Origin: UBA2136 sp963974105
GTDB lineage: Bacteria; Pseudomonadota; Alphaproteobacteria; UBA2136
Reading direction: 5' to 3'
DNA length: 64,000 nt
NCBI GenBank assembly: GCA_963974105.1
Contig: CAXBBG010000001.1
Span: 186,001-250,000, forward strand
This document shows positions 26,695-35,607 of the stretch, piece after piece (the stretch's first letter is position 1; the number at the start of each line of letters is the position of its first letter). Under the pieces are notes generated by a model. That model was not told where the DNA came from. It did not search any database and was given only the letters and a program-made list of their open reading frames with translations. The position numbers and the translations under genes were made by a program.

Positions 26695-26723
26695 TTGAGC
26701 GTTCAACGTAAACCGTGTTAAAA
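26695..26723 (+). promoter_or_regulatory. Possible sigma-70 promoter of gcdH
   Basis: -35 TTGAGC (26695-26700), 17-base spacer, -10 TTAAAA (26718-26723), about 50 bases before the gcdH start. The -10 is weak. Confidence 0.35.
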
Positions 26724-26771
26724 TTAATAGAAGTTATTCAAATAATAATACAATAAACGAGAGCTGAACCG

Positions 26772-27938
26772 ATGATTCCATTCAACGCCCAAGACCCACT
26801 TAACATTGATAGCTTATTAAGCGAAGATGAGCGCATGCTACGTGATGCCACGAGGCAGTTTGTGTCGGGCGAATTACAGCCTCTTATCATTCAAGCCAAC
26901 CGCGAAAAACGGTTTCCACGTGAAGTTGCTCTTAAAATGGGTGAAATGGGTCTTTTTGGGCTTCAACTAGAAGGTTATGGTTGCCTTGGTTTGGGTTATG
27001 TTGCATATGGACTTGTGAATCAAGAAGTTGAATACTGCGATAGCGCTTTTAGGTCATTTTTAAGTGTGCAAAGCTCATTGGTTATGCACCCTATTCACAC
27101 ATTTGGAACCGAAGAACAAAAACAAAAATATTTACCAAAACTTGCAACAGGTGAATTTATTGGCTGCTTTGGTTTAACAGAGCCTGATGCTGGGTCAGAC
27201 CCCGCCTCCATGCGTACACGCGCAAAAAAAGTAGATGGTGGTTATCTTTTAAATGGCGAAAAAACATGGATCACAAACAGCCCTATTGCTGACGTTTTAG
27301 TGGTATGGGCAAAAGATGACGCGGGCGACATTCGTGGCTTCGTACTTGAAAAAGGCATGGAAGGTTTAACCTGTCCTCATATCGAAGGCAAACTTTCGCT
27401 CCTCGCTTCTGAAACAGGTATGATTGTTATGCAAGACGTTTTTGTACCTGAAGATAATAAATTCCCAGAAGTTAAAGGTTTAAAAGGGCCATTTAGCTGT
27501 TTAAACAGTGCGCGTTACGGTATTTCGTGGGGGGCTATGGGTGCAGCGCAAGCTTGCCTTGACCAAACACTGGCTTATGCAGGTGAGCGCAAACAGTTTG
27601 ACAAACCCTTAGCTGCCAACCAACTGATTCAATTTAAGCTTGCCAACATGAGCACAGACATCACAACAGGCCGTCTGCTGTCATTACAGCTTGGACGACT
27701 AAAGGACAGTGGCAACGACAACTTCCACATGACAAGCTACGCCAAACGTAACAACACTATAAAAGCTTTAGAAATTGCCCGTATTGCCCGTGATATGCAC
27801 GGCGGTAATGGTGTGAATGACGAGTACCACGTGATGCGCCATTTAATGAACCTAGAGGCCGTTGTTACTTATGAAGGTACAGCCGATATTCACGCCCTTA
27901 TTATTGGCCGTGCCTTAACCGACATTGCCGCTTTTTAA
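26772..27938 (+). CDS. gcdH: Glutaryl-CoA dehydrogenase
   Basis: Oxidises and decarboxylates glutaryl-CoA to crotonyl-CoA in lysine, hydroxylysine and tryptophan degradation. The 388-residue product has the GCDH-specific EGYGCLGLGYVAYGLVNQEVEY, FGLTEPDAGSDPASM, NGEKTWITNSPIADV, and the C-terminal MHGGNGVNDEYHVMRHLMNLEAVVTYEGTADIHALIIGRA with catalytic E368. No CoA-transferase partner is adjacent. It is a single gene between the sensor-like gene and flhA, and its start is preceded by GAG six to eight bases upstream. Confidence 0.93.
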   Translation: MIPFNAQDPLNIDSLLSEDERMLRDATRQFVSGELQPLIIQANREKRFPREVALKMGEMGLFGLQLEGYGCLGLGYVAYGLVNQEVEYCDSAFRSFLSVQSSLVMHPIHTFGTEEQKQKYLPKLATGEFIGCFGLTEPDAGSDPASMRTRAKKVDGGYLLNGEKTWITNSPIADVLVVWAKDDAGDIRGFVLEKGMEGLTCPHIEGKLSLLASETGMIVMQDVFVPEDNKFPEVKGLKGPFSCLNSARYGISWGAMGAAQACLDQTLAYAGERKQFDKPLAANQLIQFKLANMSTDITTGRLLSLQLGRLKDSGNDNFHMTSYAKRNNTIKALEIARIARDMHGGNGVNDEYHVMRHLMNLEAVVTYEGTADIHALIIGRALTDIAAF

Positions 27939-28027
27939 TAACAAAAAAGCGAACGTGGCTTAATTGCCATAAACGCCCTGCTTAAAACGCTTTACAGGGT
28001 ATAGTTTACATATAAAACGCATAAAAT

Positions 28028-30136
28028 ATGTGTTACGCTACGCCCATGGCGATGAATTCTAAACAAAATATGTCCGACGTTCTAAACGCAATGCGTCAGA
28101 GCGAAATCGTGCTAGCTATGGGAGTAATATTTATTCTCTCACTTCTTTTCGTGCCTATTCCAGCAATTTTGTTAGACCTTATGTTTACGCTAAACATTAC
28201 AGCCGCAATCATTGTTTTGCTCACCGTCTTATTTGTTAAAAAAGCAATGGAATTTAGCGCCTTCCCTATGCTTATTCTAATTACCACTATGCTTAGACTT
28301 TCCTTAAACGTTGCTTCTACAAGGCTTATTTTAGGGCACGGACACGAAAATGGAGCAGCCGCTGGTAAAATTATTGAAACATTCGGCGAACTGGTTATGG
28401 GTGGCCAATTTATTATTGGTCTCATCATCTTCCTTATCCTTGTTATTGTGAACTTTGTGGTTATTACTAAGGGTTCTGGTCGTATTGCCGAGGTTGCTGC
28501 CCGCTTCACACTTGACTCACTCCCAGGTAAACAAATGGCCATTGATGCCGACTTAAACTCAGGCCTAATTACCGAAGACGATGCACGCACACGTCGTGCT
28601 GACCTTGAACAAGAAACAGGTTTCTTTGGTGCTATGGATGGTGCCAGCAAGTTTGTGCGTGGTGACGCGATTGCAGGGCTTATTATTACAGCACTTAACA
28701 TTACAGTGGGTATGGGCATTGGTATTGTGACCTATGATATGTCTGCTATGGAAGCAGCTGACAGATATATGCTTTTAACCGTTGGTGACGGCTTGGTTGC
28801 CCAAATTCCAGCACTTATTATTTCAACGGCTGCGGGTATTTTAGTAGCCAAATCAGGCTCTAAAGAAGCTGCGGGTGAAGCAATCTTCACGCAAATCGCC
28901 GACAACCCTAAAGCGCTTTATATGACCGCCGTTCTCATGTTCTTTTTATCTATACTGCCTAACATGCCTCTTTTGCCGTTTTGGTTTATGGCCGCTGTTT
29001 TAAGTGCAACTGCCTATTACTCACAACAAAAAACACAGCAAGCATCCCTTAAAGTACAAATGGATAAAGATGAAGAAAAAGAGGAAGAGGCTAGACCTAA
29101 AGAAGAGCCAATCGCCAGCATCTTGCACATTGACACCTTGCGTCTAGAGCTTGGTTACGGGCTCCTTAGTCTGATTGATGAAGCTAAAGGTGGTAAGCTG
29201 ACCGAACAAATGAAGGCTATGCGTCGTCAGATGGCGAAGGAAATGGGCTTTGTTGTACCTTCTATTCGTATTCAAGATAACATGCAACTCGATAGCGGTG
29301 CTTATCAAATTACCATTAAAGACATTTCAGCTGGCAGTGGCAATTTAAAGCCAGGTAGCCTGATGGCCATGGACCCAACAGGAAGTGCGCCACCTATGGA
29401 GGGTGAAGACACTATAGAACCAACATTTGGTCTACCTGCAAAATGGGTAGATGAAAGCAAGCGTGAAGAAGCTAACTTTAACGGCTACACCGTTGTTGAC
29501 TGTGCAACTGTGATTACCACACACCTCACAGAAATTGTAAAAGACCATTTAGCTGAATTATTAACACGTAATGAAACAGAAAAACTTTTAGATGAAATTC
29601 GCCATGAACATGACAAGCTCATCGACGAATTGGTACCAAGCAGCATTAGCATTGGTATGCTACAAAAAGTATTACAAAACCTACTTTCCGAACGTGTTTC
29701 TATCCGTGACTTACCAACCATTTTAGAATCGCTCAGCGACGGCTTGCAAAGTACACGTAACATCACACAGTTAACGGAAATGGTGCGTCAACGCCTAAGC
29801 CGTCAAATATGCACAACCCATATTGACCATACAGGTGTTATTAACATTGTTTCATTAAGTGGTGTTTGGGAAAAAGAATTTAGCGGCGCTATACATGTGG
29901 ACGGCGACGAACGTCAACTGGCGATGGAGCCAACTAAAGTTCAACAGTTCATTAAGAGCACGCGCGATATTTTCGATACACAAATGATGTCAGGCGTTCA
30001 ACCAATATTACTCACATCACCTTCTATGCGTCCATTTGTGCGTAGTGTTTTAGAGCGTGCCCTACCTTCTATCAGCGTTATGTCACAGGCCGAAATTCAC
30101 CCCCGTATGAAAATTAAAACGGTTGCGTCTATTTAA
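28028..30136 (+). CDS. flhA: Flagellar biosynthesis protein FlhA
   Basis: Export-gate component of the flagellar type III secretion apparatus. The 702-residue protein has an N-terminal part with about eight membrane helices (residues 25-330), including the FHIPEP-like conserved FSAFPMLILITTMLRLSLNVASTRLIL and the cytoplasmic loop with ITKGSGRIAEVAARFTLDSLPGKQMAIDADLNSGLI, then a charged linker and the large cytosolic ring domain. Several in-frame ATGs (28028, 28046, 28052, 28070) precede the first helix and none has a good ribosome binding site, so the start is uncertain by up to 14 codons. flhB is not in the window. Confidence 0.95.
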   Translation: MCYATPMAMNSKQNMSDVLNAMRQSEIVLAMGVIFILSLLFVPIPAILLDLMFTLNITAAIIVLLTVLFVKKAMEFSAFPMLILITTMLRLSLNVASTRLILGHGHENGAAAGKIIETFGELVMGGQFIIGLIIFLILVIVNFVVITKGSGRIAEVAARFTLDSLPGKQMAIDADLNSGLITEDDARTRRADLEQETGFFGAMDGASKFVRGDAIAGLIITALNITVGMGIGIVTYDMSAMEAADRYMLLTVGDGLVAQIPALIISTAAGILVAKSGSKEAAGEAIFTQIADNPKALYMTAVLMFFLSILPNMPLLPFWFMAAVLSATAYYSQQKTQQASLKVQMDKDEEKEEEARPKEEPIASILHIDTLRLELGYGLLSLIDEAKGGKLTEQMKAMRRQMAKEMGFVVPSIRIQDNMQLDSGAYQITIKDISAGSGNLKPGSLMAMDPTGSAPPMEGEDTIEPTFGLPAKWVDESKREEANFNGYTVVDCATVITTHLTEIVKDHLAELLTRNETEKLLDEIRHEHDKLIDELVPSSISIGMLQKVLQNLLSERVSIRDLPTILESLSDGLQSTRNITQLTEMVRQRLSRQICTTHIDHTGVINIVSLSGVWEKEFSGAIHVDGDERQLAMEPTKVQQFIKSTRDIFDTQMMSGVQPILLTSPSMRPFVRSVLERALPSISVMSQAEIHPRMKIKTVASI

Positions 30137-30144
30137 TATAAAGG

Positions 30145-30170
30145 CAAAAAAAAACCTCTCATAAGAGAGG
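30145..30170 (-). terminator. Intrinsic terminator for the minus-strand gene at 30208
   Basis: Stem CCTCTC/GAGAGG with ATAA loop; read on the minus strand it is followed by a nine-T run. On the plus strand the T-run is absent, so flhA may not terminate here. Confidence 0.75.
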
Positions 30171-30207
30171 CTACTCAAAACGAGTAAAGTCGGGGATTTG
30201 GGATTCC

Positions 30208-30516
30208 TTAAGCCGTCATATTTTGCGGTTCAGGTTTAGATTCAGCACTCATACTGAGGTTAATAAGATAATTACGATACTCAGCTATAAAGCGTTCATC
30301 ATGACTATGCATAGCCTGTAGTATCCAATACGACAAACCATCATCCTCTATGTACGTGCTCACAATAGCCTCCCAAAAAGATTTATCCCTTAATAAGGTT
30401 TCATGTGTTTTGGGGCTTGGGTCAATCAAAAAATCGAGCGCATTTTCTGCTGCAGCTTGCAAACGCTTTTGAGCGGCATCAATATTTTTTTGAGCGATTG
30501 AAGTTATATTTTCCAT
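30208..30516 (-). CDS. Small protein of a three-member tandem family, member 1
   Basis: A 102-residue, mostly helical soluble protein. The ATG at 30514-30516 has AGGA eight bases upstream, preferred over a longer frame. It shares with the next two genes a core of the form A-x(2,3)-A-x2-F-x-x-P-x-K-T...D-x-x-F/Y-W-E: here ENALDFLIDPSPKTHETLLRDKSFWEAIVS. The signature SPKT...FWE and the helix after it recur at the same distance from the N terminus in all three. I do not recognise the family. It lies between flhA and flhF, on the opposite strand, with its own terminators on both sides. Confidence 0.7.
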   Translation of the reverse strand: MENITSIAQKNIDAAQKRLQAAAENALDFLIDPSPKTHETLLRDKSFWEAIVSTYIEDDGLSYWILQAMHSHDERFIAEYRNYLINLSMSAESKPEPQNMTA

Positions 30517-30621
30517 TTTAGTTTTCCTAAAAGAAATAAAAAAGTATCGGCTAAAAGCCAAGTGTTTCTGGTGAATAATCATAATATAGTGCATTTTTTA
30601 AACCTTACAAGCCTATGTATT

Positions 30622-30651
30622 AAAAAAACCTCCCATATAGGAGGTTTTTTT
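30622..30651. terminator. Bidirectional intrinsic terminator between tandem paralogues
   Basis: Stem AACCTCC/GGAGGTT with CATATA loop and seven-base A- and T-runs. It ends transcription of members 2 and 3, so member 1 has its own promoter. Confidence 0.88.
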
Positions 30652-30663
30652 CGATAACTACAT

Positions 30664-30936
30664 TTAAACACTAAGGTCTAGATCTAAGGTAAGGTTTTGA
30701 ATAACAGAAAAGCTATCAAACATTATATTTGGGTCACCTTCATCAATAGCCTTCAAAATATCCAAGCAGGCCTGATGCTCTTGGGGGTAATCACTTATAA
30801 AGCGTTCCCAATAATCTTTATCGGCATGACAAGCTTCAAATGTCTTTTGGCTTGGGTTTACAAAATATTGGTATGCATTATATGCCGCAGATTGCAATTT
30901 TTGTTCACTTGTTGGTTTATTTACGTCGTTTTCCAT
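30664..30936 (-). CDS. Small protein of a three-member tandem family, member 2
   Basis: A 90-residue acidic, helical protein starting at the ATG 30934-30936 (AAGGA six bases upstream). Its core AYNAYQYFVNPSQKTFEACH followed by ADKDYWERFIS aligns with member 1 without gaps. The start codon lies inside the end of member 3 (16-base overlap), so the two are translationally coupled. A terminator lies just downstream. Function unknown; the placement inside a flagellar cluster could be coincidental. Confidence 0.7.
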   Translation of the reverse strand: MENDVNKPTSEQKLQSAAYNAYQYFVNPSQKTFEACHADKDYWERFISDYPQEHQACLDILKAIDEGDPNIMFDSFSVIQNLTLDLDLSV

Positions 30937-31250
30937 AAAGGTTCCTTTTGTAAGGACAATAAGATACAATTTATCTTACGTGTATATCTTTCAAAAACGG
31001 CTGCATTTATTTCAATCACTGCATGCTCGCATAAATCAATAATCAACTTTTTTAAGTTTTGAGTTAAAATACATGGTGTATTCAAATTCTCCCAAAAATC
31101 TAGGTCATCCGCCATTTTTACAAAAGTTGAAATTTTTGGTGTCATTGAAAAAGCAGAAACATTCACCAGCGCTCTATATAGGCGTTGACTGGGTGTTTCA
31201 TACACGGCGATTTCTTGAAAAAGATTTGAAAAACAAGCTGTTTCACACAT
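30921..31250 (-). CDS. Small protein of a three-member tandem family, member 3
   Basis: A 109-residue protein counted from the ATG at 31248-31250, which gives a size like its two neighbours (102 and 90) and has GGAA nine bases upstream; the open frame continues 33 codons further but that part is unlike the others. The core LYRALVNVSAFSMTPKISTF then DLDFWENL matches the family signature. It has three cysteines in the first and middle part, unlike its siblings. First gene of a two-gene unit with member 2; diverges from flhF. Confidence 0.6.
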   Translation of the reverse strand: MCETACFSNLFQEIAVYETPSQRLYRALVNVSAFSMTPKISTFVKMADDLDFWENLNTPCILTQNLKKLIIDLCEHAVIEINAAVFERYTRKINCILLSLQKEPLWKTT

Positions 31251-31432
31251 AAAAAGGTATTCCAGATAGAACAAAGGTAGCCGTTTATATAGTCTACTTT
31301 TAAAGCGCTTACAAGACCAATTCTTAAAAATGGGACAAAAAAATAACAATATTGTAAAAATATTTGCATTTTTATCTCAATTATTGGATATGCACGCCAT
31401 TTTTATGTATAGTACACATAGGGGAGAAAATA

Positions 31433-32464
31433 ATGCATATACGACGTTTTACAGCAAAAACTATGAGTGAAGCCATGGCCTTGGTTACCGCCGAGTTAGG
31501 CGATGACGCTGTGATGCTTGCTAACCGCCGTATCGAAGGTGAAAATGGCGAAGATCTTTTAGAGATAACAGCCGCTGTTGATGGACCGATTGGCGCCGAT
31601 GCCGGCAAAGTCACTCAACAACCACCAGCTAAAAAGTTTGAAAAAATCCCAGAAAATTTCCCTGAAATTGGGCGTGATGCATCTGACTTGCAAAAATTGC
31701 TCGATAAACATGGCATTTTACCAAATATATCCAAAAAAATTGACAATGCAGTCACCGCTTTAAGCGAGGCAGGATTTGACGACCTTGGCACCCTTGACCT
31801 TGTTCTGGGTAAAATGATCCCATTTGAGTCGCCTGCCAAAACGCTTGCAAAAGGCAAAACGCATATCTTTATTGGCCCGACAGGTGCCGGTAAAAGTACA
31901 ACTGTTTGCAAACTTGCAGCCCAAAAGAAAATTGACCGCCACACCATTGCCCTCACAACCATGGACAATCAAAAAATGGGCGGCTATGAGCAAATGGCTA
32001 TTTTTGCAGGCGCTCTTAGTGAAGAAGCGTTGCTTATTCGCACCGAAGAAGACTGGCAAAATGCACAAGAACAACTTACAGGTCGTGATTATTTATTTAT
32101 AGACACGCCTGGCATTAATGCTTTTGATACAGAACAGGTCAACACGCTGAAACGCCGTATCGACGCGCTAGGTATTCAAAACAAAAGTGTGCATTTAGTT
32201 TTACCTGCAACGCTAAACCCGCTTGAAATGGCCGCAATGCCTGCAGCCCTTGCACCGCTGCACCCTGAAAGTATTTTATTTACAAAATTTGACGAAACAA
32301 CTTACCTAGGCGGTCTGACAAATGTAGCCATCACAAGTGGTTTAAACGTTTGCTTTATTACCGACGGTACAGGCATACCCGACGATATTGTTGAACTAGA
32401 CGCCGCAATGCTTGCAGAAAAACTCATGCGCAAACCGCGCTTACCATGGGAGAGAGAAGTATGA
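31433..32464 (+). CDS. flhF: Flagellar SRP-type GTPase FlhF
   Basis: SRP-family GTPase controlling flagellar placement and number, with FlhG as regulator. The ATG chosen has GGGGAG six bases upstream and opens with MHIRRFTAKTMSEAMALV, the usual FlhF N terminus; 343 residues. The GTPase core carries GPTGAGKST (148-156), TTMDNQKMGGYEQM and the DTPG switch (normally DTAG). The intervening basic domain is short. Its stop overlaps the start of flhG in an ATGA junction, so the two are translationally coupled. Confidence 0.94.
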   Translation: MHIRRFTAKTMSEAMALVTAELGDDAVMLANRRIEGENGEDLLEITAAVDGPIGADAGKVTQQPPAKKFEKIPENFPEIGRDASDLQKLLDKHGILPNISKKIDNAVTALSEAGFDDLGTLDLVLGKMIPFESPAKTLAKGKTHIFIGPTGAGKSTTVCKLAAQKKIDRHTIALTTMDNQKMGGYEQMAIFAGALSEEALLIRTEEDWQNAQEQLTGRDYLFIDTPGINAFDTEQVNTLKRRIDALGIQNKSVHLVLPATLNPLEMAAMPAALAPLHPESILFTKFDETTYLGGLTNVAITSGLNVCFITDGTGIPDDIVELDAAMLAEKLMRKPRLPWEREV

Positions 32465-33264
32465 TAAACCCTAACGGACGCACACCAATTATAGCTATTG
32501 CCAGCGGTAAAGGTGGAGCTGGGAAAACCAGTTTCACCCTTAACCTTTGCTATCAGTTAGCAAAAAAAGGCAAGCGTGTACTTGTTTTTGACGCCGATAT
32601 TGGACTTGCTAACATTGACGTACAGCTTGGTATGAACACCACAAAAGACTTAAGTGATGTGGTGCAAGGCTTTGCCAGCTTAGAAGATATTATTGCCAAA
32701 AGTGAAAAAGGTTTTTATATCATCCCTGGCAGAAGCGGCTTTGAAAAGCAACCTTTCATGACCACACTTGAACGCCGTGATATCCTTAAAAAATTACGCG
32801 ATGTTGCAGGTTCTTACGACTATGTCTTTTTAGACGTTGCCGCTGGTATTGACCAAGAAGTTTTAAGCTTTGCCAAATTTGCTGATAAATCATTTTTAGT
32901 GGTTACACCTGATCCAAGCTCTATCACCGACGCTTATGCTGTGATTAAACTGTTAAAAACACGCCATGAAAAAGATAATTGCGAAGTTATTATTAACCAA
33001 GCAGGTTCTTTGCCTGAAGGTAAAAATACCTTTGCAAAACTACGCATGGCTGCTGAAAAATTTTTGAAGGTGCACTTACCTCTTGTCGGTATCATTCCTT
33101 ACGACCGCCAATACAGTACGGCTGTTAAAATGCAACAACTTACAAGCATTGCGTTTCCTAACAGTGACGCGGCCCTTGCCATTGGGAATATAGCCGAGAA
33201 ACTTATATCTGAATATGCACACCTTGAAGTAGAAGACACACGTTCTATGTTTAGCAGCAACTAA
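32461..33264 (+). CDS. flhG: MinD-like ATPase FlhG (FleN/YlxH)
   Basis: A 267-residue deviant-Walker-A ATPase that restrains FlhF and flagellar number. SGKGGAGKTS is at residues 15-24 with the deviant lysine; DADIGLANIDVQLG is the switch I region and DVAAGID the Walker B region. The start ATG overlaps the flhF TGA. The C-terminal tail ends in charged residues and may include a short membrane-targeting helix (AIGNIAEKLISEY). A long hairpin and a sigma-54 promoter follow, so fliK is separately controlled. Confidence 0.93.
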   Translation: MINPNGRTPIIAIASGKGGAGKTSFTLNLCYQLAKKGKRVLVFDADIGLANIDVQLGMNTTKDLSDVVQGFASLEDIIAKSEKGFYIIPGRSGFEKQPFMTTLERRDILKKLRDVAGSYDYVFLDVAAGIDQEVLSFAKFADKSFLVVTPDPSSITDAYAVIKLLKTRHEKDNCEVIINQAGSLPEGKNTFAKLRMAAEKFLKVHLPLVGIIPYDRQYSTAVKMQQLTSIAFPNSDAALAIGNIAEKLISEYAHLEVEDTRSMFSSN

Positions 33265-33305
33265 GCTATCTAACATTCTGCTTTTAGAGGGTTTTTATAC
33301 ATGTT

Positions 33306-33341
33306 AAAATAAGTGTCTACCCTTGGGTTGGCACTTATTTT
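33306..33341. repeat. Long stem-loop between flhG and fliK overlapping a sigma-54 promoter
   Basis: AAAATAAGTG (33306-33315) pairs perfectly with CACTTATTTT (33332-33341), and the interior ACCC/GGGT can extend the hairpin. The right arm is also the -24 to -12 region of the sigma-54 site, so it could act as terminator for flhG or as an operator. Confidence 0.55.
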
Positions 33342-33344
33342 GCG
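33329..33344 (+). promoter_or_regulatory. Sigma-54 promoter of fliK
   Basis: TGGCACTTATTTTGCG: -24 GG (33330-33331) and -12 GC (33342-33343) with ten bases between, near-consensus in the flanking bases. Predicted start about 33355, 37 bases before the fliK ATG. Confidence 0.8.
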
Positions 33345-33391
33345 TCTTAACATAAGCATACAATACAAATTAGAATGAAAATGATTGAAAT

Positions 33392-35491
33392 ATGGTTCAT
33401 ATAGAAAACGAATTAGCTGCTAATATTGCCCGCCTCACTGACGGCAAAGCACCTAAGGACGCTAAAATTGAGCTCATAAAACAATTACCGCCCAACTTAC
33501 AGGGTAAAATTATCCATGCCAAGGTTGAAGAAAAACTAGCCAATGGGAACTACAAACTCCAACTTAAAGACGGACAATCCATAGAAGCTAAAATATCTCC
33601 ACCACCAAAAATTGGCAGCCCCATTGCCTTTATTTCCTCTAAAGATGGACAAACAAAAATTACTGAAATGGTCGTTGAAAGCTTTACAAAAAAACAGGAA
33701 GGCGAAACGGATAATAAAAATCTTAATTCAGGTAACCAAAAACAAACAGGCGACCAACAAAATGCCTTAAAAGGGCAGGATAAAAATCCGCTCATGCAAA
33801 AGCAAGCGCTTATCGCCAAAAACAATACTCTGATAACCGAGAAATTACTGCAAGAAACAGCAACCACCATTAAACCCGTGCATAAAGATGACCCGTTTAA
33901 ACAGTTACGCCCCCTTATTGGCAGTCAAATCACATTAAGCACCCCCAAAGGACAAAATCTGCCAAGTGCAACAGGTGTTATAAGCGTTGTGGTGTCTAAA
34001 CCTGAAAATGGTCTGCAAACCCTACAGCCACAAAAGCAACTTGCATCCAGTACGACGAATATACCGCCCTTCCAAGCTAAGTTTCCCACACCTATACCTG
34101 AAGGCACGGTTATTAAAATGAACATCAGTGACAACAAAGGGCAAATACTTGATATTACCCCACCCAAAGCGGAAACGCTGGCACCCATAAAAACCAGCCA
34201 ACTTGAAATAAAAATACCTACCAATATTGCACAGCAAATTATTTTAAGCACAAAGGTAGAAGGCTTAGAAAAAGCCCTGCCACAAAATGCGACACTTATT
34301 ATCAAAACAACATCTCAAAGCGAAACGTTACCCAATATTAACGTGACACGTACCTTAAATACAGGTGAAATTAAAACCGAAAGCATGCCTCAATTTAAGC
34401 AAGCAGCTGTGACTGCTGGCGGGATTAAACTAACGCTCACATCACAAACAAGCATCCCTGAAGGTACAGAAATGACAATTAAAACAAATAAAGCTGGTGG
34501 CGTTGACATTATTAAAGTCGGTAATGATACAGCACCTGGTGCAAGACGCCCAAATATTACCCCTGTTTTTAACCAGTCTAAGCAAACAGGACAACAGCCA
34601 CAGCAACCCCCGCTACCAGCCCTTAAAATAGGCGCACAATACACAGGCGTTGTCCAAGGGCAAAATGAGGATGGCTCCGTTACCCTTGCTTTGAAGGACG
34701 GTGTTCAACTTCAAGTAAAACCACAAACGCCTTTAGCTGTGGGTACAAAGGTTAATGTTGTTATCAACAAAAATGGGTTACCAGAAGTTATTTTGGCGCA
34801 AACACCTGTGAGTGTATCAAAAGCTATAACGCTTACGCATTTAGCCGACACATGGCGCACACTCAACGAAAGTTTAAACGCACTACAATATGCAAGCCCT
34901 GAAGACGGCATTGAATTCAAAAAAAATATTCCAAACTTAGATAAAGCGAGTTTTTTACCAAACATGCTTAGTTTTATAGATGCCGTGAACCAAAAATCTA
35001 TTGAACGCTTAGCTGGCACAGAAACAGCTAATTTACTTAAAGCACTGGGTATTGACTTTAGCCCTGACATGAACAATCTACACACCACCACACAAAAAAC
35101 ACCCGACCAGCCAGATAATTGGCGTGCGCTTTTATTCCCATATCTAGAGCATGAAGATGGACAACCCAAACAAGGTGGATTTTTCTGGCACAACCAAGAA
35201 TCTGACGCTGGCGTTGTTGAAAACACGCGATTTATTGTACACCTTGAACTTGATGCATTGGGATCTGTACAGGTGGATGGGTTAATACAGAAAAAAGATA
35301 TTCAACTCAAACTTAAAACAGAAACAACCTTGTCTGAAAATGACATTTCTGGATTAAAATCAGTTGTAAGACAAACGCTCGAAACATTAGATATGACTGG
35401 TGACATACATGTCCTAAAAGAGCCTGCTAACCACGAAAAACCTTTAAAAATTGCTATCAAAGACGAAAAACAATATAAATTTACAATATAA
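33392..35491 (+). CDS. fliK: FliK-like flagellar hook-length control protein with internal repeats
   Basis: A 699-residue, Lys/Thr/Pro/Gln-rich protein. The C-terminal 170 residues are compact and contain FIVHLELDALGSVQVDGLIQ, the pattern of the Flg_hook domain (LxLxxLGxVxV), which switches export specificity when hook length is reached. The long disordered middle is the ruler. Unusually, four similar beta modules recur near residues 67-93, 229-257, 349-375 and 442-468 (forms of P-x-GTxxxxxISxNKG), and residues 36-68 resemble 410-443. Position after flhFG and behind a sigma-54 promoter supports the call. The family is poorly conserved, so the name rests on the C terminus and context. Confidence 0.8.
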   Translation: MVHIENELAANIARLTDGKAPKDAKIELIKQLPPNLQGKIIHAKVEEKLANGNYKLQLKDGQSIEAKISPPPKIGSPIAFISSKDGQTKITEMVVESFTKKQEGETDNKNLNSGNQKQTGDQQNALKGQDKNPLMQKQALIAKNNTLITEKLLQETATTIKPVHKDDPFKQLRPLIGSQITLSTPKGQNLPSATGVISVVVSKPENGLQTLQPQKQLASSTTNIPPFQAKFPTPIPEGTVIKMNISDNKGQILDITPPKAETLAPIKTSQLEIKIPTNIAQQIILSTKVEGLEKALPQNATLIIKTTSQSETLPNINVTRTLNTGEIKTESMPQFKQAAVTAGGIKLTLTSQTSIPEGTEMTIKTNKAGGVDIIKVGNDTAPGARRPNITPVFNQSKQTGQQPQQPPLPALKIGAQYTGVVQGQNEDGSVTLALKDGVQLQVKPQTPLAVGTKVNVVINKNGLPEVILAQTPVSVSKAITLTHLADTWRTLNESLNALQYASPEDGIEFKKNIPNLDKASFLPNMLSFIDAVNQKSIERLAGTETANLLKALGIDFSPDMNNLHTTTQKTPDQPDNWRALLFPYLEHEDGQPKQGGFFWHNQESDAGVVENTRFIVHLELDALGSVQVDGLIQKKDIQLKLKTETTLSENDISGLKSVVRQTLETLDMTGDIHVLKEPANHEKPLKIAIKDEKQYKFTI

Positions 35492-35607
35492 AGTTTATAT
35501 TTTTATACTTGTTTTTCTAACCTAAAACAACCACAATACATAAAGCGAGTTAACTAATCTTTTGTATAACTGCATAATAATTTAACAATAAAAAGAGACC
35601 TTAAATA

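Noticed and set aside
28096..28719. 207-codon minus-strand open frame
   Set aside because: Antisense to the FlhA membrane domain, whose sequence is fully conserved; composition is that of a reverse-complement shadow.
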